64,000 nucleotides of DNA from UBA1351 sp964627665 (lineage in GTDB: Bacteria; Bacillota; Clostridia; Lachnospirales; Vallitaleaceae), in contig CAZVKG010000005.1 in assembly GCA_964627665.1 (NCBI GenBank), positions 1 through 64,000 on the forward strand. The letters are read 5' to 3'. Below are positions 54,867 to 62,696 of the stretch, piece by piece. A program made the translations under genes and the position numbers. The first letter of the stretch is position 1; each line of letters opens with the position of its first letter. The notes under the pieces were generated by a model. It made no database searches and was not told the DNA's origin. It saw only the letters and a list, made by a program, of their open reading frames with translations.

Positions 54867-54938
54867 TTTCAGCCTAACCATTACCTTAAACAGTCTCCAT
54901 TCTTCATAATATGTTCTAAGGTATATTGTAACATGGTC

Positions 54939-56216
54939 TTATTCTAAAGTCATCGCATCAAAAAAATCGATTTCTTTCTCGGCCAAATCATCAATCATAT
55001 TTAACCCTAAAATATTCCAGTTAATAAAACCACCATTCATAATGGGTTGGCCTGTATTTGGATCATAATACTCATGTAGATCGCCCGTTCTAGCGAGGTC
55101 TTCTTCAAGCAGTTTGATGGTTCGCTTTGCCAAGGACAAGGCTTCATTGTGGAAGCCATAATCTAATAAACCCTTAAACACAACATAATTGGCAACCAAC
55201 CATATAGGTCCCAACCAGTTGGAGGGATTGTTGGTCACACTCAGGTCAAACATTTTCTCATCCTTGGCCAAAGTTGTAATTCCATATGGACTCCAAAAGG
55301 TTAGTTCATCTTCAGCGTGATCTTTCAAGGATTCAGCCTGCTCTTTAGTCGCAATACCTGCTAAAAGAGGAAGAAATCCGGACCACACCCGAATTTTAAT
55401 GGGCAATGTCTTCCAAAAAACACCTAATCCCTGATGAATCCATTCAAATGGTCGTGTTTTTATATCAACATCAACAGAGTAATAAAATGCATCACGCACA
55501 TCCCAGCATTCTTCATTAATCACCTTTGCTAAATCGCTTTTTTTCTTTTTGAACATATCCGTTTTTCTTTGGTCGTCTTCCAACATCGTCAATAGTTTAA
55601 TCATGGCTTCAAATTCCATGACCATAAAACTGTTTAAATATATATTTGCTGTTGAAAATCCCGGACGTCCGAATGTAGCTGGATCATTGTCCATGCCGAT
55701 CATGATGTCATCCGCCCAAACATAGAGGCCTTTATCTTCAAAATAGTAATTTTTTTCATAACAGGCAAAATATTTTTCAAGCTGAGAAATATATGGACGA
55801 ATCCAAGTGTAGTCATCTGCAAAGTCACTGATTAGGACAATTTGCTGGCACAAGAAGGGTTTATGCATATTCATAAGCTTGCCTTCTTTATGCTTGATAT
55901 TTAGATAGGGCTCCGGCCAATCGGACACTTCAATCATCATGGGAATATAACCATCTTCCAATTGATGATCTAAAAAATTCAAAACATTTCCTTTACTATG
56001 TTCTTCAAGTTGCTCATCAAATGATTTATCTTTATAATATTTCGAAAAACAAATAAGACCGTAAACAGACCAATAGGTATCCCAGTCCCATACATTTCCG
56101 TCATACACGGAACCCGGGTCAATAAAAGGATATCGAATGAAACTTCGTGGCTGTTTAAATATTTTATCCATATTTTTTTCGATGAAATGATAGGTCTGTA
56201 ATTCTTTAATATTCAT
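54939..56216 (-). CDS. Trehalase-like (alpha/alpha)6 glycoside hydrolase
   Basis: A 425-residue protein of the GH37/GH63-like (alpha/alpha)6-barrel group. Blocks include NVWDWDTYWSVYGL (as in trehalase-like active sites), a WADDIMIGMDNDPATF segment, and NPSNWLGPIWLVANY. No signal peptide, so cytoplasmic. ATG at 56216 with GGAG upstream. It directly follows the second permease of the CUT1 importer (13-base gap). The exact substrate is uncertain: trehalose, mannosyl- or glucosylglycerate-type, or a plant oligosaccharide are all possible. Confidence 0.75.
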   Translation of the reverse strand: MNIKELQTYHFIEKNMDKIFKQPRSFIRYPFIDPGSVYDGNVWDWDTYWSVYGLICFSKYYKDKSFDEQLEEHSKGNVLNFLDHQLEDGYIPMMIEVSDWPEPYLNIKHKEGKLMNMHKPFLCQQIVLISDFADDYTWIRPYISQLEKYFACYEKNYYFEDKGLYVWADDIMIGMDNDPATFGRPGFSTANIYLNSFMVMEFEAMIKLLTMLEDDQRKTDMFKKKKSDLAKVINEECWDVRDAFYYSVDVDIKTRPFEWIHQGLGVFWKTLPIKIRVWSGFLPLLAGIATKEQAESLKDHAEDELTFWSPYGITTLAKDEKMFDLSVTNNPSNWLGPIWLVANYVVFKGLLDYGFHNEALSLAKRTIKLLEEDLARTGDLHEYYDPNTGQPIMNGGFINWNILGLNMIDDLAEKEIDFFDAMTLE

Positions 56217-56229
56217 AGTCAACTCCATT

Positions 56230-57057
56230 CTAACCTTTGACTGCTCCGGATGTTAATCCTTCAATAACGCGTCGATTTAAAAGAATATAAATGAACAATA
56301 AGGGCATGACACTCATTGAAACGGATGCAAAAATAGCTCCCCAGTTTTTGGCCCCAAATTCTGTTTCAAAATATAACAAGCCGGTCTGAACCGTTTTAAG
56401 ATTTGAAGAACTGATAAAGGTCATCGAGAAAAGCAAATCATTCCATTTAAAGAAAAATTGCAGAACAAGAATCGTCATGACCGCATTTTTCATTAAAGGC
56501 ATAACAATATGCCACATCAAGCGATAAATATCACAGCCGTCAATAACTGCTGCTTCTAAGATTTCTCTGGGCAAGGAACGCATATAACTTGATACTAAGA
56601 AAAATGATAGAGACAAACCAAACGCTATATAAACTAAAATCAGGCCGACACGTGAATTTAACAAATTCGCCCGGTTATATATTTGAAATAGCGGAATAAG
56701 TGCAGTTGCGATGGGAACCATAATTCCCATGTCAAAAAACAATGCCACTTTTTTGCGCATTTTCCATCGCATTTTTGTCAACGCAAAGCCAACTGTCACA
56801 CTAAAATATACAATGAAAAATAATGCGCCTAATGTAGCGACTAAACTATTAAAAAAGTAAGTCGACATATGTCCACGTGTCCATGCATCGATATAATTTT
56901 GAAAGTGAAAACTACTGTTGAGTGCATAAGCCGGTTTAGAGACCCATTCATGCTGCTGTTTAAATGAGGCTGTTAACATCCAAAAAATAGGATATGCTTC
57001 GATAAGACACAAGATTAAAATTGTGATTTTTATAAGTACACTTTTTACTGTTTTCAT
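56230..57057 (-). CDS. Carbohydrate ABC transporter permease (MalG type)
   Basis: A 275-residue CUT1 permease with six helices and the EAA loop ILEAAVIDGCDIYRLMWHIVMPL. ATG at 57057 with GGAGG five bases upstream; an earlier ATG at 57084 would overlap the partner gene. It starts 10 bases after the partner permease, which is interrupted by an amber codon, while this gene is intact. Confidence 0.92.
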   Translation of the reverse strand: MKTVKSVLIKITILILCLIEAYPIFWMLTASFKQQHEWVSKPAYALNSSFHFQNYIDAWTRGHMSTYFFNSLVATLGALFFIVYFSVTVGFALTKMRWKMRKKVALFFDMGIMVPIATALIPLFQIYNRANLLNSRVGLILVYIAFGLSLSFFLVSSYMRSLPREILEAAVIDGCDIYRLMWHIVMPLMKNAVMTILVLQFFFKWNDLLFSMTFISSSNLKTVQTGLLYFETEFGAKNWGAIFASVSMSVMPLLFIYILLNRRVIEGLTSGAVKG

Positions 57058-57067
57058 CCTATCCTCC

Positions 57068-57946
57068 TTAATAGCTTTCATCAAAACTGCGAATTATTCG
57101 GGCACCCGTAAAACATAAAACAAAAACAAAAATTGCAATAACACTTCCATATCCCATATTGTTATATCCAAATGCAACATTGTACATATACATGGATAAA
57201 GATTTCGTTGCATTTCCGGGACCACCGCCTGTTAATGCTAAGGCTGATTCAAACATCTTCACTGTTCCTGTAAAACTAAACACAAGACATGTTAGGGTTA
57301 CCGGTTTTAGCAAGGGCGCAAGAATATGGAAAAATAATTGACGTCCACTACATCCGTCGATTTTTGCTGCTTCAATAATATCGCCCGGTATATCCAAAAG
57401 CGCTCCGTAAAAGATAATGGCATAAAAACCCATTGCAACCCAAATATCCATGGCAATCAAACAGTATAGTGCTGTCGATGCTTGACCAATCCAAGGCTGA
57501 ACCCAACTGTCGAGTCCTATTGCCGATAACAAACTATTCAACAGGCCATAATTTGGCTAGATTTCATAAATTTTTGCAAATAAGTGTCCAACGGCTACAG
57601 TTGGTAAAACAACCGGGAAAAATACCAATGTTCGAACAAGACTCTTAAATCGTTTTAACCAAAATTCAAACATTAATGCTAATGCCAATCCCAATCCAAC
57701 TTGACCTAACATTACAATGGCGATATAGCGCACATTGACCCATAAGGCCGCTTTAAAATTACTGTCAATAAATAACTTTAAATAATTTGAAAAACCTACA
57801 AACTCCCATTTCAATCCCGGTGTCCCTGAATAAAACGAGTAATAAAAGGACCACACAACCGGCAATGCAACTAATAATGAATAAAGAATAAGAGGCGGCA
57901 ATATAAAAATCGCAATCGCTTTCTTGTTACTAAGGACTTTGTCCAT
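57068..57946 (-). pseudogene. Carbohydrate ABC transporter permease (MalF type) interrupted by an in-frame TAG
   Basis: Reading straight through gives a normal 292-residue CUT1 permease: six helices, and the EAA loop IIEAAKIDGCSGRQLFFHIL in the second half. Codon 130 is TAG (57557-57559), between LFAKIYEI and PNYGLLNSLL. The frame on both sides is the same and there is no other damage. A single T for C change would restore CAG (Gln), the likely ancestral codon. The N-terminal piece alone (129 residues) would lack the EAA loop and be non-functional. Flanking genes of the operon are intact, so this is a recent nonsense mutation, a sequencing error, or genuine read-through. TAG ends other genes in the window (dapF, the orphan binding protein), so it is not generally recoded. 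Confidence 0.85.
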
Positions 57947-58015
57947 CAATACACCAACTTTCTGTCATAATAAAGGTGCCAATGAAGATCACTGACACCT
58001 TTACATCATTCATAG

Positions 58016-59374
58016 TTAACGGCTAAGATCATAGGCTTCCTGAATGGATTCCATATATTCCATTGGCGTCATGTCTCCATTAATCAGTGTTTGTACATTT
58101 TCTTGTGCGACTGTCGATACTTCTGCATTCATTTTTGCTTCATACCATGCAAAAGCCGATTCAGCATCTTTTAATCGATCAAGGACAAGTTGTGTATAAT
58201 TTGACATCTCACCTTCGTCTACCGTATATACATAACCTTTTACACTTCCTTGTGTTGACATTGCTTCATTACCGATTTCTTCAACAAAATATTTTAAGAA
58301 CCATGCTGTTCCGTCATCATATTTTTCCTTATCCATAGCTAAAATATTACCACAGTTCATTGAATATGCATTGCTGTCACTTACCGATGGATCCACAACC
58401 GGGATATTGAAAAATCCGATGCCGTCTTCACCTGTTTGATTGTATGTAGGGTCATTCAAGTTTGAGGTAAACCAGCTTCCGTTATAGAAGATAGCGGCTT
58501 GATCTGTAGCCAACATTGTACCGGCTGTATTCATATCAACCGTTGTTACACCTTGTCCAAAGTAACCTTTATCTGCCCATTCTTGAATTTTAGCAGCGCC
58601 TTCAACATAACCTTCATCGGTATATTTCACTTCACCATTGGCTGCAGCTGTCATCGCGTTGTTACCTAATAATCGAACTGTATAGGCATTAACTAAGCGT
58701 GTAGCTCCCCATTTATCTCCGGCACCACAAGAAAGTGGTTGGATTCCTGCTTCATGAAGCTTTGCTAAAACTGTTTCAAATTCATCCCATGTTGTTGGTG
58801 GTTCAACTCCGGCTTGTTCAAACAAGTCTTTGTTATACCAAAAACCTTCAACATTTAAACCAAGTGGCAAATCATATAAATCATTGGTTTCAGCCAAACT
58901 TTTTAGTAGAGACACTGCGGATGGATTCATCATATCCATAGCTCCTACACGTTCAAGCTCTGCACCGATATTAAGTACTTTGTCCGCTTCAACCATTTCT
59001 TTTAGCGGAGTTCCGGATTCATAAGCAAAAAAGTCCGGTAAATCATTTGAGGATGCCAAGGTTGCAATTTTTGTTTTAAGGTCATCCGCAGATACAAGTT
59101 CATACTCATATGAAAAATTCGGATTTACTTGGTCTTTGTATCTTTGAAGAATGTTGTTGATTAAAATCCCATTGTCATTATCTTCTGCCCAAATCGACAA
59201 AATTTTAATATGTTTTTCCAATTGTGGATCTTCTCCTGTAAAATCCGATGTATTCATTGTTCCGCCGTCACCGTTTGCTTGACTGTTCTGATTACCTTCG
59301 TCTTTACCGCAACCGGAAAATACAGCCAAACTAAGGCATACAATAAGGATTACTGCTAGTAACTTTCTTTTCAT
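58016..59374 (-). CDS. Sugar-binding lipoprotein of the second CUT1 importer
   Basis: A 452-residue extracellular binding protein (family 1, MalE-like). Lipoprotein signal peptide with lipobox FSGCG (cysteine about 22) and a Gly/Asn linker. GGAGGG ribosome site. It is followed by the two permease genes (the first broken). A TAGTTA-TCT-TAACTA dyad 26 bases upstream shares a sequence with the LacI promoter region. Confidence 0.93.
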   Translation of the reverse strand: MKRKLLAVILIVCLSLAVFSGCGKDEGNQNSQANGDGGTMNTSDFTGEDPQLEKHIKILSIWAEDNDNGILINNILQRYKDQVNPNFSYEYELVSADDLKTKIATLASSNDLPDFFAYESGTPLKEMVEADKVLNIGAELERVGAMDMMNPSAVSLLKSLAETNDLYDLPLGLNVEGFWYNKDLFEQAGVEPPTTWDEFETVLAKLHEAGIQPLSCGAGDKWGATRLVNAYTVRLLGNNAMTAAANGEVKYTDEGYVEGAAKIQEWADKGYFGQGVTTVDMNTAGTMLATDQAAIFYNGSWFTSNLNDPTYNQTGEDGIGFFNIPVVDPSVSDSNAYSMNCGNILAMDKEKYDDGTAWFLKYFVEEIGNEAMSTQGSVKGYVYTVDEGEMSNYTQLVLDRLKDAESAFAWYEAKMNAEVSTVAQENVQTLINGDMTPMEYMESIQEAYDLSR

Positions 59375-59396
59375 CTTTTTCCCTCCAAATTATAAA

Positions 59397-59415
59397 TATT
59401 TAGTTATCTTAACTA
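59397..59415. promoter_or_regulatory. Putative LacI-type operator before the binding-protein gene
   Basis: TAGTTA-TCT-TAACTA is a perfect six-base inverted repeat (59401-59415). The 10-mer TATTTAGTTA (59397-59406) also occurs twice in front of the lacI-type gene. It lies in the 89-base gap before GH127, where a new promoter could start. Confidence 0.45.
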
Positions 59416-59463
59416 CACATTTATCTTAGCATCATACCTCAATGAAAAATAGTCTCTCATTTT

Positions 59464-61446
59464 CTATATTATGTCAGTATTTTTATATGGAAATGTGATT
59501 GGTAACCATATTTTCATCTCGCCAACCCCACGATTATCCCAGGCAAAATAGGGAATCATACGCATTTTTTTCTTTTCAAACCCTTGAAAATCAAGCTTTT
59601 GATATAGGACATCCCGCTTTGTATTCTTTCGTTTCATAACAAGTACTTCCGTTTCTAGAGCCAATACCTCTCTGTCCAAGATTCTATAGGTATACTCTTC
59701 AAATCGATGATCCGGTGTCAACATAATATCATCAATGCTTTCGGCATCAATATCTGATGATTCAACACAATAAAGCAAGGGGCCTTTTTCTACCGCAACC
59801 TGATTGGTATTTTCTTCGACCATAGGGTGGGCTGTTGTCAGTCGCACTTCCATGTCGAACATGATTTCAATATAGCTTTCTTTTTCGCTATCAATATTCA
59901 CACCGATAAATGTGTTGGCATCCGCCCCTGTCAGCTGGTGTTTTATTCCTTGTCCATCTACAATATATCCATTTTCCACCCAGCCGGGTATACGGATATT
60001 CACCCTGGCATTCCCTTCTATTTCCAGTGGTTTGATTGTCAAGTTAATATTTCCTTTGTAAGGGTATTGAGTGTCTTGCTCAATCATAAAGGTCGAACCG
60101 TTACCAAGTTGTATGTGAGCTTCATTGGCTCCATACATTCCCATATATAGACCATCATCTGAGACACTGTAGGCATATTCTGAACTTTCAGCAATGACTC
60201 TAGCAACATTCGGCGGACAACAATAACTTGTAATGTATTCTGTTCGCGTCAGTGGCCATACTAATTCGTATTCAAGTTCTTTCGTTCGACGGAGCATATT
60301 TTCATAAAAGTATTTACGGCCGTCTAGGCTAATTGCTGCCAAATTAAGATTTAGCATTGTCTTTTCCAATAGATCATAGTAATGGGCTTCTTTTTTAATA
60401 ACAAACATCCGATGAGCCCACATGACGAGGCCGACACTGGCACATGTCTCATTATAAGCGGTAATGTTTGGCAGTTGATACTCATAACCATAGGCCTGAT
60501 GTACTTTCTGATCAATAAAGAAATTGCCGTAGGGTGACACCCCATTATATAAAGCTCCACATCCACCATTGATATATATTTTATGTTTGATTAAACTGTC
60601 CCATACTTTATCTAACATTTTTTCATAGTCCGGATCGCCTGTTTCTAAATATAGGTCCGCAACACCACTGTATAAATAATTGGCCCGTACCGCATGCCCG
60701 ATAATTTTATCATGATCTTTTAACTTAGTTCGGTCTTGATTATCATCGGTTCCGTCCTCAACTGAATCTCTAAGTTCTATGGCCGTTTTTGCAAGTTCCA
60801 GATATTTTTCATTCCCCGTTGTACGATACATCTCAACTAATCCCATGTAGTGGGAAGGACATACCGCCGTTTGAACCTGGCCTTTTTCTGCTGCATCTTT
60901 GTAGAGTGTCTCAAGATAATCAGCTGTTCGAATGGCAACATTCAGCAAGCGGTTACTTCCTGTTATCCGTTGGTGCAGGCAGGCTGTTGTAAATAAATGA
61001 CCAAAATTATAGACTTCAAAATCATTGACATCTCCCATACGCGCTATACCATTACTATTCATTTCTCCAATAATCTGCTTTGTCGACAAATAACCGTCGG
61101 GCTGCTGAGCTCTCTCGATTAAATCGATATAATCGTCAAGTTGATTTAAAAGTTCTTCATGATCGTATCGTTTCGCTGAGTATAATGCAGCTTCCATCCA
61201 CTTATAGAAATCGCCATCACCAAAAACGGTTCCTGCATGCTCGCCCTCTACTTCCTTTGCACAAATTCGAAAGTTTTCAATCACATGGCTAATGTCCTTG
61301 GAATCAAACATTTTTTTCAATTGGGGAACAGTTTCTCCGGCGCATACACGAACACTATCTGCCCATAGGCCTTTTGTCCATGTCATAGCATTATGAGGTA
61401 ATGAGGATACTTTTGCATATTTTGATTTTTTTGTATCTGTTAACAT
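59464..61446 (-). CDS. GH127 beta-L-arabinofuranosidase family enzyme
   Basis: A 660-residue (alpha/alpha)6-barrel hydrolase of GH127 (formerly DUF1680). The zinc site of the family is present: Glu333 and Cys335 in YNETC, and the vicinal Cys409-Cys410 in SYCCPPN, where the first is the catalytic nucleophile in characterised members. Also seen is GHLFTTACLHQRITG. No signal peptide, so it acts inside the cell. Characterised relatives release beta-L-arabinofuranose, but the family also has other activities. It starts 30 bases after the LacI-type gene, same strand. Confidence 0.9.
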   Translation of the reverse strand: MLTDTKKSKYAKVSSLPHNAMTWTKGLWADSVRVCAGETVPQLKKMFDSKDISHVIENFRICAKEVEGEHAGTVFGDGDFYKWMEAALYSAKRYDHEELLNQLDDYIDLIERAQQPDGYLSTKQIIGEMNSNGIARMGDVNDFEVYNFGHLFTTACLHQRITGSNRLLNVAIRTADYLETLYKDAAEKGQVQTAVCPSHYMGLVEMYRTTGNEKYLELAKTAIELRDSVEDGTDDNQDRTKLKDHDKIIGHAVRANYLYSGVADLYLETGDPDYEKMLDKVWDSLIKHKIYINGGCGALYNGVSPYGNFFIDQKVHQAYGYEYQLPNITAYNETCASVGLVMWAHRMFVIKKEAHYYDLLEKTMLNLNLAAISLDGRKYFYENMLRRTKELEYELVWPLTRTEYITSYCCPPNVARVIAESSEYAYSVSDDGLYMGMYGANEAHIQLGNGSTFMIEQDTQYPYKGNINLTIKPLEIEGNARVNIRIPGWVENGYIVDGQGIKHQLTGADANTFIGVNIDSEKESYIEIMFDMEVRLTTAHPMVEENTNQVAVEKGPLLYCVESSDIDAESIDDIMLTPDHRFEEYTYRILDREVLALETEVLVMKRKNTKRDVLYQKLDFQGFEKKKMRMIPYFAWDNRGVGEMKIWLPITFPYKNTDII

Positions 61447-61475
61447 ATTAATCTCCTTTATCTTTCATCGTATTT

Positions 61476-62501
61476 TTATTTTTCATTCATGCGCTTTACA
61501 CTTTGTCTTTGTACAAGCGATGTCATAATTTCTATTTTTTGTATACCTTCAATCGGCTTCTCTATGTTACCCATTAAGAGATTAACCGCACTTTTTCCCA
61601 TAGCATACTGGGACGCATAAATCGTCGTCAACGGCGGATTCATAATCTGCCCATAAGAAATATTATCAAATCCAATGAGGGATATATCGTCCGGTATTTT
61701 ATATCCTAATTGACCCAAGGCCTTATAAGCTTCAATAGCCACAATATCATTATCTGCAAAAAAAGCCGAAGGCATTGTTTTTAATGAACTTAACTGATCT
61801 TTGATTTGTTCATGAAGCTGTTCTTTTCTATTTCCTCGGACTTCTATCATCGCTCCCTTGTCTGCTAGGAGTTGATAATCATCCATTGAACGAATAAATC
61901 CGTAGTAGCGCTCTTGAAAATTATTCACATTTTCCTTAACATGAAGATAACCAATCGAATGGTGTCCCTCTTCAATTAAATGTGATACAGCCAAATGCAC
62001 CCCTTGTTCATTATTCATGACAACACAGTCGATGGGAATATCTTGAAAATAATTATCAACAAGAACAATGGGAATATTACATTTTATTATTCTCTGCATA
62101 CAGTTTTTGGTCATCTCTGTTCCCAGTAGTACAATACCATCAACAGAATCTTGCAACTGACTGCTGACAAAAGTCTCAATAGACTGATCATCAACATATT
62201 GAATGCGCAATTTACACCTCAGCTTCTTGGATTGACTTTCTATGCCTGCAATCACATTTTCAAACACCTGGGAAAAATAGGGTAGATTTTTTTCATCAAT
62301 GCCACTCCGTCGATGCACTAAAAAAAGAAGGGTTTTCTGATGCTGATGCCTTTTTCCCTTGACCGGTTCAAGGGAATATTCCTTCATTGCTTGCAAAACT
62401 TTTGCTCTCGTCTCTTTGCTGACCCCCGGTTTGTTGTTCATAACAAGAGAAATACTTGCTGGCGACAAGCCAAGTTTTTTTGCAATCTCTTTCGCCTTCA
62501 C
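61476..62501 (-). CDS. LacI-family transcriptional regulator
   Basis: A 341-residue repressor with an N-terminal LacI helix-turn-helix (KAKEIAKKLGLSPASISLVM) and a periplasmic-binding-type sugar-sensing domain (VDGIVLLGTEM, GFDNISYG, PPLTTIYASQ). The GTG at 62501 is chosen because GGAGG lies seven bases upstream, and family proteins begin just there; the ATG at 62519 precedes this site. It likely controls itself, GH127 and the transporter, through the repeats at 62534-62556 and the dyad at 59401-59415, and perhaps the divergent gene at 62697. Confidence 0.92.
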   Translation of the reverse strand: MKAKEIAKKLGLSPASISLVMNNKPGVSKETRAKVLQAMKEYSLEPVKGKRHQHQKTLLFLVHRRSGIDEKNLPYFSQVFENVIAGIESQSKKLRCKLRIQYVDDQSIETFVSSQLQDSVDGIVLLGTEMTKNCMQRIIKCNIPIVLVDNYFQDIPIDCVVMNNEQGVHLAVSHLIEEGHHSIGYLHVKENVNNFQERYYGFIRSMDDYQLLADKGAMIEVRGNRKEQLHEQIKDQLSSLKTMPSAFFADNDIVAIEAYKALGQLGYKIPDDISLIGFDNISYGQIMNPPLTTIYASQYAMGKSAVNLLMGNIEKPIEGIQKIEIMTSLVQRQSVKRMNEK

Positions 62502-62533
62502 GATCAAACCTCCAATCATAAATTTTTATTAAA

Positions 62534-62556
62534 TATTTAGTTAATTATTTAGTTAA
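62534..62556. promoter_or_regulatory. Direct-repeat operator candidate of the LacI-type regulator
   Basis: The 11-mer TATTTAGTTAA occurs at 62534-62544 and 62546-62556, a 12-bp period, just downstream of the lacI -10 and near the divergent gene promoter. A copy of its first ten bases is found at 59397. Confidence 0.5.
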
Positions 62557-62557
62557 A

Positions 62558-62586
62558 ATTTTACTCTTTTTCAGTGAATTCGTCAA
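62558..62586 (-). promoter_or_regulatory. Promoter of the LacI-GH127 unit
   Basis: TTGACG (62581-62586), 17-base spacer and TAAAAT (62558-62563) on the minus strand, 57 bases before the GTG start. Confidence 0.7.
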
Positions 62587-62624
62587 GCATTTTTATTTTT
62601 TTACTATGTATTATGCCATTTAAG

Positions 62625-62653
62625 TTGACTTTTCATTCTCAAACCGCTAAAAT
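62625..62653 (+). promoter_or_regulatory. Promoter of the DUF1593 gene
   Basis: TTGACT (62625-62630), 17-base spacer and TAAAAT (62648-62653), 44 bases before the ATG at 62697. It has the same -10 sequence as the divergent LacI promoter. Confidence 0.65.
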
Positions 62654-62696
62654 TTAAATATATTAATTAAATTTCACTAAACTTCAGGAGGTGCAC

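Noticed and set aside
57557..57559. TAG recoded genome-wide (for example pyrrolysine)
   Set aside because: Other genes in the window (dapF, the FeoB-associated gene, the orphan binding protein) end normally with TAG, and the site has no methylamine-methyltransferase context.
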